Below are positions 11,544-23,100 of a stretch of DNA of 64,000 nucleotides, piece by piece. The stretch spans positions 32,185,001-32,249,000 of the forward strand of contig CP142461.1 in the NCBI GenBank assembly GCA_038049695.1, read 5' to 3'. The notes below the pieces were generated by a model, which was not told the origin of the DNA, searched no databases, and was given only the letters and a program-made list of their open reading frames with translations. Source of the DNA: Cinnamomum chago (lineage: Eukaryota > Streptophyta > Magnoliopsida > Laurales > Lauraceae). Position numbers and translations under genes: made by a program. Each line of letters opens with the position of its first letter. Position 1 is the stretch's first letter.

Positions 11544-13629
11544 TCTTGAGCTCTTACTTTGATGTGGGTGCCTTTGAATATTTAATAATTAATATGTAGT
11601 TGGGTTCTGTTAGTTTGAGTAGGTAGATTTTATGTGGGTTCTGTTGTCTCTGTAGGGGCCTCTACCTTCTAGTGTTTCTGGTGTGTCCTGTTTCGTTGTT
11701 ATCTGCACTTTGATGGCTTTAGTTGTTTTGTGTCATCAGTCATCACTCATGCATAAATGCTAAGCTAGCAGAGTTTGTATCCAAATAACTCACTGTTTCC
11801 AAATGTTGTGCTAAATGTGTTTTGGTGCTACGTACCTTTTATCTTAGCTTACTTTATATATGAACTGGTCTTCTATGGGTCTCTTTTAAAACTTGAATAC
11901 AAAGAAAATGCACAATACATTTGTATTGATAACATGCATAAGAACTTCTGAAAGAGAGAGATGGCCGTATCATCTATCTCCAAGAATCTTTGGAAGAATT
12001 TCTGTGTGGAGATGTTTGGATGGCGTTATTGGATACCAGGTGGAGAGGATTAATTCAGAGCAAGATGTTCACTGGTTTAATTACACTCTTATGACTTTCA
12101 TCCACTAGTGAAAATAAAGATGGTCTATTTTGACCATAACTTTACACCTGTTTAATCAAAATGGTTCTTCCTGATAGAAGCTCTTAAAGCTTCTTATATT
12201 GGCTAAATATGCTGTTCGAAAGTGGAAAGGTTCATATATTGAGAAACAGGAGATGGCCGAGTGGATAGATTCATCTCATCTTACAGTCACCCAGGGATCT
12301 GTACCCTGGGTATGTAGTCTTTATCACTGTTCCAACAAACAAAAAGGGTACTGTTCAAAAGTAACACTTTGGCAAAGTATGTTGTCCTGTCATAATCACT
12401 TGGGTGAAATCTGCATTCCTGTCATATTAATGGGCAGGGTAAACTCTGCATTCCTGTCATATTAATGGAAGGCCCATGGGTCTTATGTCATATCAGGGGA
12501 TCGTAGGCCATGAGGTCCGGAAGGCCAATTACCAAAAGAGACCGGCACCTGGAAGGCTGGAACCATACGTGACCAAAGGCTAAAACTCAACAATAATTAG
12601 TTGGGAATGGTAAAATAAAGAGTTTAAACAGTAATGATAAAGTAAAACTTAAACCATGATTGGTTTGCCATGCAAGTCAGCTCTCTTATTAGTCATTAGT
12701 AAGAGGGATTTTTCAGGCAATAAACTAATAATTTTTACACAGAAAACCCAGCTGTCATTGTGCTATTGGGCCCCTTACGACCACATTAGATGGTGATTTA
12801 GTCAAGGAACACCTTCCGGCTGGGGCAAAGGACATATTTTTTAAAATTCAAAGTTTTTTTTTTTTTTTAATTTACATAGAATTTCAAGTCTAGGGGATCA
12901 CTTTTTCTGTGGTTTGGTGCAATACAACTCCAGGTGGAAGAGAGAGAATATGAATTTACCTTCTGGAAAGGATTTCAAGTTCCAAACAGGAGGTAAGCAA
13001 GCAGAATTCCTCTGTTGCAGAAATGAATTAAACAAGCATGATGCCCTTCGGTATTTGTATTTCTATTCCTGCTCTGTTGCTTTCTTTAGCTGGGTCTAAT
13101 ATCAATGTTGTCTTGCTTTTTTGCGTTAATAAAAGAATCCTTACGAGAAAAAAATGAAAGAAAGAAAAAGGACTTTATACCCCACAAAACTTCGATCGTA
13201 CTGTCATTTGATAGAAAGATCTTGGATCATATTCTCATTTTTAAGAGCCCCACTGGCCACTTGAATGTTTAACAAAACTATTTTAGTCATGTTTAACATG
13301 TTTTTAAACGAATCTATTTGGAACTCGATGTACTTATATCCAAATCATCTCCACTTCTTTTCCTGGATCTGAAATCAGATCTCCATTATACAAGTTGATG
13401 TTGGATCTAGATCCAATATAGGGTTTGTGTCTGATCTGGATCCATCATGTACAAACAGATCCAGGTCCAAATACACCATGGTTTTGCTTTTGATCTGACC
13501 TGCTTACATCACTATGTTTCAACCATAGTCCTCAACCACCTAAACAACAGAATCATGGAGGGAGCACTTGTCTAGTTATAAAATTACATTGGGCCTACTA
13601 CTTAAAAGATGTAATCATTGCAGCCTATC
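11544..13629. other. 3' flank of the small gene and intergenic region
   Basis: The first 200-350 bp are T/G-rich and probably the 3' UTR (AATAATTAATATG near 11584). A 24-bp unit starting TCTGCATTCCTGTC is duplicated at 12410-12433 and 12445-12468. Nothing else is recognised. Confidence 0.55.
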
Positions 13630-13702
13630 CAAGTGAGACCCATGCTGACTACCAATTTGGATCCCACTTTCCAAATTGGTAAGTCAGCATGGGTCTCACT
13701 TG
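13630..13702. repeat. Foldback hairpin with about 31-bp arms
   Basis: The left arm 13630-13660 and right arm 13671-13702 are complementary apart from one or two bases, with a 10-base loop ATCCCACTTT. Each arm contains AAGTGAGACCCATGCTGACT or its complement. It lies about 340 bp beyond the ATG8 stop codon. Confidence 0.9.
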
Positions 13703-13978
13703 TCTCGTTGATAAGATTACAGCCCCCTGCTCTGTAACACCGTTACCATCCAAATCATGGTTAACACCCCTATCCGGTGATACACTCATGGTGAGGGCCA
13801 TCCACTCAATGACTAGGCATTGAAAATAAATTCCATGACACGACAAAAGTAGTCATGGTTGTCTTAGTTTCAGTCTAAACCATAATCTAATACATTCAAG
13901 GTCATGAAATTTTTTAACTTCATTTGAGATCCATGAAATAGTATACTGTGTAGAACCCAGGTCCATTGACATAATATA

Positions 13979-13984
13979 TTTATT
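13979..13984 (-). terminator. Candidate polyadenylation signal of ATG8
   Basis: AATAAA on the minus strand, 60 bp after the ATG8 stop codon. Plant signals are loose, so this is only a candidate. Confidence 0.45.
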
Positions 13985-14043
13985 TGACAGATTTACAACA
14001 ATATACATAACAATTGAATATGAAACAACAATTCACAAATTGC

Positions 14044-14132
14044 TCATCCAAATGTTTTCTCACTGTTATAACACAGGTATAAAAACCCATCTTCATCCTT
14101 GAAAGAATCATAGATACAGTCCATGAGACTCG
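14044..14132 (-). CDS. ATG8: ATG8 exon 5 (stop codon)
   Basis: It follows acceptor TTTCTGCAG and encodes the end of codon 90, then SLMDCIYDSFKDEDGFLY to Gly118 and TGA at 14046-14044. Confidence 0.95.
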
Positions 14133-17100
14133 CTGCAGAAATAAGAAAAAAGAGAGAAACTTTAAGCAGTTTATATACCAACCAATTTTTTTATTAGCTG
14201 AAACCATATTCTTATAAAGAATTGGGTTAGACAAGTGACTTTTCTCCACATATACAAGCAATTTAAGTTCAATGAGATTTTTAATGGCCGACTCTGTCTG
14301 ATGCAACCCTCCTTTATCCAGCCTCGAGACTGGCACATTGTGAGGTAAGACACATAGCAGGAAATAAAATTGAAGACAAAATACAAGGGCCCATCATGAT
14401 GCTTGCCCAATGTTGTTGTAGACCCATTGAAGGAGAGAGATGACTGTAACCATCAAAAGGGACCATCTAAGGGGGATGTCAAGGGGCAGCTGGTAATCCA
14501 CTCATGTTCACCACTAATCAGAGGATGAGGCAAATTTGGCTAATTTAATAAAGTCACGGTTACTTTTTCTTATTGTAAATAAAGTCACAATTACCTCCTA
14601 ATGGTTACCCACCCTCAGTTGAATTTTCCTATCAAAACAATATTGGAAACTAAAACAAAACCTCACCACTAATCAGAGGGTGACAACCACCTGTAAATGA
14701 ATGAGAAGATGTACCTGTTTGAGGTAAGGTGTTCTTTACAAATACAAAGAGAGCTTTTCCAGGTGGAAGATGAAGCCTGCTGCTCAAGATGTGAATGAAC
14801 TGCCCGACTGACATGTCTCGAGGGACCAAATATCTGCAAGAGAAGAGTAATGAATATAAAAAATACTGCACTCATGGCGATTTAATAACTCATCAAGTTG
14901 TTTTAAAACTAATTTAATGTAGGGGGCTTACTTTTTCTTTTCCAACTCAGGAAGGTCTGCCCTTGAAAATCGCTCAACTACTACCTACAAATGCATACAA
15001 AATATTATTTAAATTTTAATTCTTGCAAAGTTAATAGAATTCCAAATCATTCAAAGCTATGCTTCACCTTTCCACAAATAAAGGTACAAAAAATCTTCAA
15101 TTCATGTCAAGAGAATCAGAAAAGAGTTAGGTTCCTTAAAACAGCATGCAATACAACTCAATGTGGAGATAGCAACTATTCAATGTTCAGATCACAATAA
15201 GGCAGCCAAGGCAAATTACTTTTAGTTTTATAACAATAAGGGCTTGTTTGTTTGATAGAGTTGAATACCTGGGTTTGTATTTCAGTAAGTGGCTAAATTT
15301 GATCATCAAATAGCATCCTCTTTAACAAAAATTGAACACCCTAGTAATTCAACACCTAGAAAAGTTAATGACCCATCTACATCTCCACATTATATCCTTC
15401 ACCCCTCATCTCATACCCTTCACACGTCACCTAAGTTTTATGGAGATCATGTATCTGCACTCCTAGGAACTCTTAAGACTTTATATTTCTACACGTGATT
15501 AAAAATGAAGAATCAATGGTGAATATCCAAAAATGACAATAAAATAGCCTCCCCTTTCATGCAATCCTAGGGTTAGAATCGTAGCTGCCACAGGCACAAT
15601 TAGGGTCTCCATAGAAACAATCACACGATAAAGAAACTGCCCATTGATAAAACCCTGGTCTCCATAGAAACAATCACACGATAAAGAAACTGCCCATTGA
15701 TAAAACCCACAAGGGAAATTCTATTAACTCCAAAACCTAAGATTATGAATCTCTACAATGTCATATATATATATATATATATAATAAAAGAAACTTAGGG
15801 GCTAAGAAAACAATTCTAATCAAACTAGGAAATAAAAATAAAAATCCTATCCAAATTAGAAACCTAATCCTAATTACAACTCTTTACTAAAATTAGAACT
15901 AATCACAATTAAAAATAAGAGAAATCTCTTAAGCTTTACTAGGTCCCACGTGGCCCACAAAGGTGTCTCACATAGGCTATTGGTACTACTGCATCATTCC
16001 CCCAGGTTCGAAAAGTTTGACCTCGAACTTGGCTTTTCTTGATGTTTGCATTTATAGACATTGTGTACTCGAAGCACTTCCTTGGTGATATGAGAACTTG
16101 ACCCTTTCTTTGGTGGTGCCGGCTTCATAGGATGAAGTGTGACTTGCCTTTCACCATGCATGAATGTATATGTGTTGTTGTGCATGCCATTAGTTCCATT
16201 CTTGTCATACATTCATGGGCGACCCAAAAAGATATCACAACTATCCATGGGTAGCGCATTACACCAATTTATATCTGTATAATCTTCACTAATAGAAAAA
16301 GTAACTGGACATGCATATCGTACTTGCACTTCCTCGCCTGTCATTAACCATCTAGCTAAATAGGGACGATATTGCTTTCGAACTTTCGGCCATAATCGAT
16401 CCATGATGAGTCCACAAAATTAGGTCATTAGGTCATCATTTCATTTGCATTTGCGAACTTAGTTGAGGCTAATTGCATTGAATTGCACTCAATTTCATGA
16501 TTTCATGCATTTGGGTATAAATTTGGAAAACATGTCAAAATAGGTTAAAATTCACCGAATTGCATGACTTTTGTGAAATTAGGGTTCTTCATCATCAATT
16601 CATCATACCAAACTAGCCTTTTGGTTTCATCAATGCATACCTACTATTTTTGTAAAGTTTGTCAAATCGGTACGTCATTAGGCATGTTAGGGTCCCATGC
16701 ATGATCCATGTGAATTTCTTACATAGGATTATAGTTTAATTTGTTTCTTTAAATTTGTAGGAAATATCAACAACTTGGGGCCTACACATTGATGGAATTT
16801 GACACCAAAGGGGAGGTCCGCCTTGGGCATGAATCCCAAGGCGGAACTTCCCCATGAGGTGGTCCATCTCCTATTTTGGAAAATCATATGGTGGACCTCC
16901 TTGTTTTAGCAATCTTAGAGAGATTTGGAACAAGAAGTTCTAGCTCAAAATGGAAACTCAAATATGGAAAGTCAACGATGGAAAGAGCAATGCAAGAAAG
17001 GAAAAATCAGCGTTGGAAAGGTTTTATGGACTTACTAAATTTGAAATTCAAAACAAGAAAGAGTAGAGAGAAAAAACGGAAAGTTTGCTATGGGCCATTG

Positions 17101-20100
17101 AGTAGTCAAAGCTTCAAGAAGGAAAGTGGCAAGAAAAATTAGAAAGAAGACCACATGAAGCTTCCTTCATTGTTGCACAAGTTTCGAGATTTTTGGAAAG
17201 TTCTCTCTTCCACATCTCATGTAATCTTTGAGAGAATTTTTTAGACTCTACAAGGAGACACTTGGGTAACAAGACATTCAATTAGGCAAGGAGATCTCTA
17301 CAATTCAAACTAGCACAAAAACCCATGCTAAGCACGGGCATGTTCACCAATAACTGAAAAGTATATTTACTCATTTATTAAGAACAACTCAGCTTACGCA
17401 AAATCAATCCTCAAATACTCATGACAATGATTTGGTAATTATGATAGGGATAGAAATGAAGTTCTTGCAGAAAAGTGAAAAGTAGGAAGAATAGGTGGTT
17501 AAATGAAGTGGAGTAAATGAGTGGTTACATATTGGAGGTGGGGAGTTATAACTCCGTCAAAATCGTAAGTTAAGGTCAAAATCACCTAAAAAAACCCTTC
17601 AGCTTAATATACTATAACTGTTTCCAATAAGAGGAGCATCTCTTAGAAGCTAAGCCAAAGACCAAGTCACATAAGGAAATAAAAATCTACATAGAGGAGA
17701 ATTCATAACAAGGAGGGATTCAAAAACTATAAATAAAGGGTCCAAGGGGGCTGGACATCTCCAACTCTTCCATTCCATCCACTCCCCCTCTTCTCTCTCT
17801 AATCCCCTTCTTACTTCTCCCTTCTAATTCTATTTAGGCATAGATCAAGAGATTGTTTGAGAGAATGAAGAAGAGAGAAGGATTTTATTTTCATGTACTC
17901 CAAGATTGAGGAATAAAACAACTCTTTGATTGATTCTGCGTGCATACATCTTTTCTTAGAGTAAGTAATTTCTTTTCTATGTTCTAGTTCTTTGCTATGT
18001 TGTTTTTGTAACCAATATATTATATGCTTAGAACTAGGCATTGAAAATAAATTCCATGTATGAAGGATGAAGATGAAGATTCCATGTCTTCATGCCTCTT
18101 GGGAGCCATTTTTTTGAAATTTTTACTAACAACAATCATGAGGGCGAAAATGGAACTGAAATCTAACGGTGGATGACTCTGATATTGTCGAAATAAGTTT
18201 CAGCCATTCATCTGGTCAATCTGCTTTGGGCCTGGTCAATTCTGCTAGTTGTTGGGCTTCTTGTTGAAACGGGTCAATGGACTAGAAATCAACTTGGACT
18301 CTAAGATGGACTTGGGTCAAAACTCAGGTCAGGCCCAAGTGACTGTCACGTGTATAGTGGACATGTGATTTCTATTTCCCACCTCGTTCTCTGAGTCGAA
18401 AAAAGGAGAAAAGGGCTTGATACGCCCCTTTCGGTTCTTTGCTTCGTTGGTGACAAGAAGAGAGGAGGGGCTCGGCAACTATTTGGTGTTGGCGAAGACA
18501 AAGCAAGGCGATGGCACTGGGAGAGAGCTGCGAAGTCGAGGCAGATCGAAGATAGACATGAAATTAAAATCCTTGACATGAAATTAAAATCCTTCTCTTT
18601 GTATCATTCTCTCAAACAAATCTCTCGACCTATGCCTAAGTAGAATTAGAAGGGGAACTAAGAAGGGAGAAGTAAGAAGGGGATTACAGAGAGGAGGAGA
18701 AGGAGGAGGAGGAGGGGAGGGATGGATGGAATGGAAGAGTGGTAGACATCCAGACCCGTTGGATCCTTTATTTATAGTTTTTAATCCTTCTTTGTTGTTA
18801 AGAATTCTCCTCTATGTAGATTTCTATGCAATGCTCCTCTTTTTGGAAACAAACTTACGATTTTGACAGGGAGTTATAACTCTCCACTTCCAATATGTAA
18901 CCACTCATTTCCTCCACTTCATGTAACCACATATTCTTCCCACTTTTTACTTTTCTGCGAGAACTTCATTTCTATCCCTATCATAATCACCGAATCATTG
19001 TCATGAGTATTTGAGGATTGATTTTGCATAATCTACGTTGTACTTAATAAATGAGTAAATATACTTTTCAGTTATTGGTGAACATGCCCGTGCTAAGCAT
19101 GGGTTTTTTTGCTAGTTTGAATTGTAAAGATCTCCTTGCCTAATTGAATGTCCCGGTGCCCAAGTGTTTCCATGTAGAGTCCAAAAAATTCTCTCAAAGA
19201 TTGAATGTGATGTGGAAGAGAGAACTTTCCAAAAATTTCAAACCTTGTGCAACAATGAAAGAAGCTAGAACGCAAATCTCTTGAGTAGTTGACAAGAATA
19301 AACTTTTGCTTCAATAGACTTTTCATCTTGATCCATGTGTCAACGAGGTCAATGTTTTGATTCCTTCTCTTCTTATGCAACTCGGCCCACCATATTGCAA
19401 CATAGTTGCAAAATCGAGTTGCAACTTTGGTGACTTTATGACCATCCATCATTGGCTGTGTGCAAAAATATTCTCCACACACTAACCAATCTATGAATTC
19501 ATCTGGCTTTAATTTTCCATCATATTCTGGAATCACGAGTTTAATTCCTAAATCTCGATCAACATTGATTGCCCGTGGATCTCGTTTATTCCAAATATTT
19601 TCTCCATCATCTTGATGATTATCCGCACATCGATTATTTTCCAAATTGGCTAATCTAGTTTCCATTCGTGCAAGAGTTGCTTGCATTTGGTTAATTGCGG
19701 ACAATTCTGCAATGGACCCAATCAAATCTTCCACGGATGGAGATGAAGATTCCACGTCTACATGCATTTTTTAAAAAACTTTTTACTAACTCGATGTGTA
19801 GATTTGCTATCCACAATCACGCTGGCGAAAACGGGTCTGAAATATGACAGTGGATGACTTTGATATTGTCGAAAGAAGTTTCAGCCTTGATATGGTCAAT
19901 CTTCTTTGGGCCTGGTCAATTCTGCCAGTTGTTGGGCTTCTTGTTGAAACAGGTCAATGGACCAGAAATCAACTTGGACTAGGTCTGAGATGGACTTGGG
20001 CCAAAACTCAGGTCAGGCCCAAGTGGTTGGCACTATAAAGTGTACACATGATTTCTCTTTACCACCTCGTTCTCTGTGTCCAAAAAGGAGAAAAGGGCTT

Positions 20101-23100
20101 GATACCCCCCTTTCGGTTCTTTGCTTCGTTGGTGACGAAAAGAGAGGAAGTGGCTCGACAACTGTTTGGTGTTAGCGAAGATGGCGCTCGAAGAGAGCTA
20201 CCAAGTCGAGGCAGATTGGTGATAGCATTGGCGATTGATGGGAATGTAGTGCGTTCGGATCTCGGTTGCCAGGTACGCCCTCCTTTCGCAAGTTTTTCTT
20301 CTTCTTCCTTTTGCTTCTTTGTCTTCTCTCTCTTTTTTTACACGGGTTTATGAGATTTGACGAATAGAGGGCAGTGGGAGGAGTCGGTAAGGGATTGCGA
20401 TGGGTTTGGATGGACTACGGAAGGGTTTTGATATGAGCCGGTTGAGATTTGGGGTATGGGGTGGTGGGCATAGGGCTGTGTTTGGGTTTCTAGGGGTTTG
20501 GATTTCGGGAAGGCACTGGGTTTTGATTGGCAGTGGGGATTTGGGTTTGGCAAGCAAGGATGTGTTGAGAATGGCTTTTCGGGTTTTGGGGTTTCGAGGG
20601 TTTCTTGTGACAGATGATTTTGGTGAAGGTTTGGGTTGGATGGATGTTTCGATGGAACAGAGATGAGTTTGAGGAAGCGTGAGGGACAATGGGTTACTAG
20701 CAGTGGGGAGATGGTGGCTGGGATTTGGTGTGGCTAAGAAGAGAGATGAATGGAAGAGGCGGATGGTGATGATGGCGAGGGACGATGGGCAAGGGTAATC
20801 ACACCGATCAATCGAGGGATCGTTCGGCTCTGATACCAATTGGTGTACACCTAGGGTTAGGATCGCAAGTGCCATAGGCACAATTAGGGTTTCTGCAGAA
20901 ACAATCACACGATGAAGAAATTCTCCAATGATAAAACCCAAAAGGGAAATTCTATTAACTCCAAAATCTGAGATTATGAATCTCTACAATGTCATATATA
21001 TAATAAAAGAAACTTAGGGGCTAAGCTAACAATCCTAATCAAACTAGGAAACAAAAATAAGAATCCTATCCAAATTAGAAACCTAATCCTCATTACAACT
21101 CTTTACTAAAATTAGAACTAGTCACAATTAAAAATAAGAGAAATCTCTTAAGCTTTACTAGGTCCCACATGTGGCCCGCGAAGGTGTCTCACATAGGCTA
21201 TTGGTGCAACTACATCACCCTTCAAGGGAAATTAAATGAAAGGAAGATTGGAATGAATAGCCAGCTATCATCCAAGTAATTCAAATCCTAGGAAAGTCAA
21301 GCTCCCAACGACTGTGCTATCTTATATTCTTCACCCCTCTCCTCACATGCTTCACTCATCACCTCTTTAATAATCCTTTGGCAGAGCCTTTTTTACTATG
21401 AGTTCTTATGTACTTCATGCAACCAAACAAGCCCTAAGAGTCAACCAGCCCACAAGCTATCATCGTGTCCCCATGCACCAAAATTTTGTTCATTTTTTCT
21501 TTTTCTTAAGCAACTACAAGCACATGAATCATACAAGAGATGGTCAATTTAACTTAACAATCATTAAAAAAAAAATCATAAACCACATACACAATCTACG
21601 GAACTTCAGCAGAGAAGAAAAACCAAGTGCAAATCAAAGTCTAACTAAAGATCTTGAGGAACATTTTAAGGGGAAAAAGGGAAAAAAGACAAGAAAACTA
21701 GTATTTGAAAGAAGTGAATCGCTCAAATCATACATCGAACAATTGACCCTACCCGCCTCTAGAGTCTAGACAACCTATGATTATGTAATACAGCCTGTTG
21801 GGGAAGATTCTTTTCTCCTCCTTCAGTGAATATTTAACCTTAAACAAAGGCGCTTGTCTCTCCTTTTTTTCTGGAAAGTAACAAGATACTCTCCTTTTCA
21901 TGCTTAAAAATAGACTGGACAACGAAGTCCTAATCACCCTTTAATAAACCTTGACATGATTCTCACCTCCTTTCCATAATTATAAATTGAGAGGAAGACA
22001 AAGTTCTAATATTCCTTCAACAAATGTTTAACATTGGACATAATTCTCTCCTCCTTTTTGTACTTCGAAATAGACTGGAGGGCAAAGTCCTAATCTTTCT
22101 TCAACCAATATCTAACCTTAAACACAATTCATATAACCTTAAATACAATTATTTCCTTTTCCTACTTAAAAATAGATTGGAGGACAAAGTCCTAAAATAA
22201 TATAGTACTCTAAAAAAATCAAAGCAAAATATTTTGTCACATGAGCCTAATTAAAGACTTCTGTTTCTATTGGAAGCATCCAATATGAACCAAAGGTTTT
22301 CATAGCCATAAAAAAGACTAAGGGCCTGTTTGGCAAGTCTTAGCTATTTAGAGCTGATTCAAATAGATATGTTTGAAATAAATAAAGTTGTTACAATTAA
22401 AACCTTTTACAGATAGACTGTGTAGCATATTCAATTCAATTAGAGAAAGAAAACTTGTTATATTATAAAAGTTACATAGGCAAAGTTGCCACATAGTAAA
22501 ATTAGTACATGCAAACTTGTCAAAGTAAAAGTAATGCAGGCACACCTTTTTCTTTTTTCTTTTTTCTTTTTTTTGAAAAGGGCGATTGTATTAATTGCTC
22601 AAGAGAACTACAGTGCAACCAAACTTGTCATATTATAAAAGCTATATGAGTAAACTTGTCATAAAAGAAAGCAAAATGAGTTTGATTGCTTTAAACATTC
22701 ACGTCTATTTGAAAAGGTTACCTTTTAGTTACTTTTGAAAAAGAGGCAAAAGGTCTTAAGCTGATCGATACATTGTACGAAGCAGTCTAATGCAGTCAAA
22801 TTTCTATTGGATTTAATTTTAAGTCAAACAGAAACCAAAAGTAAACTTGCCAAACGGCAACTAAAGATGCAAGTTGCATTAAGGTGAGGTGAAACAGAAA
22901 CCTTGATCATGTAAGGTGTATTAAAGATGAAAATTAAAGGATCTTGGTAGAAGCTGAGGCAGAAATGTAATTATATACCTATTAAATATAGAATATGCAA
23001 GTGAAGCTATCATCACCTTCATCATTCAATCACCATCCCATCTATCTAGGATGGTTTCTGAGTTCTACTTTTCCACTCTACCGTATATATAACCATGTTT

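Larger units (their letters stand above)
17156..19266. repeat. Long inverted repeat (about 0.7-kb arms)
   Basis: The arm 17156-17895 is the reverse complement of 18563-19266, with scattered substitutions and indels. Examples are CTTCATTGTTGCACAAG against CTTGTGCAACAATGAAAG, and GACATTCAATTAGGCAAGGA against TCCTTGCCTAATTGAATGTC. Each arm carries a Helitron copy. The spacer is about 670 bp. Confidence 0.88.
15560..21217 (-). mobile_element. Defective Ty3/gypsy LTR retrotransposon nested in the Tourist-like element
   Basis: In minus orientation it reads: 5' LTR (21217-20844), primer site for initiator tRNA-Met, noncoding leader, gag fragment, a rearranged centre (16404-19270), a protease-end fragment, polypurine tract and 3' LTR (15996-15560). 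Reverse transcriptase, RNase H and integrase are missing, so it cannot move on its own. The LTRs are clearly the same sequence but differ by many substitutions, an internal duplication and a longer (TA)n, so the insertion is not recent. The flanking bases (TTTCA and CCCTT) are not a clean 5-bp duplication. Confidence 0.85.
15240..21434. mobile_element. Tourist-like (PIF/Harbinger) element in ATG8 intron 2, disrupted by a gypsy insertion
   Basis: The ends GGGCTTGTTTGTTTG and (from the right) GGGCTTGTTTGGTTG are flanked by TAA at 15237-15239 and 21435-21437. The 3-bp duplication and TIR fit Tourist MITEs. Only about 540 bp belong to the element. The rest is the gypsy element at 15560-21217. Confidence 0.72.

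Noticed and set aside
12249..12310. tRNA-Ser/Leu-like start (AGATGGCCGAGTGG)
   Set aside because: No anticodon stem, no T-loop/B box and no acceptor pairing could be found downstream.
16876..17142. 88-codon Lys/Arg-rich plus-strand frame
   Set aside because: Lies in LTR-like noncoding sequence, with A-rich composition and no motif.
20348..20941. 197-codon minus-strand frame
   Set aside because: It spans the gypsy 5' LTR end, primer-binding site and leader, which are not coding.
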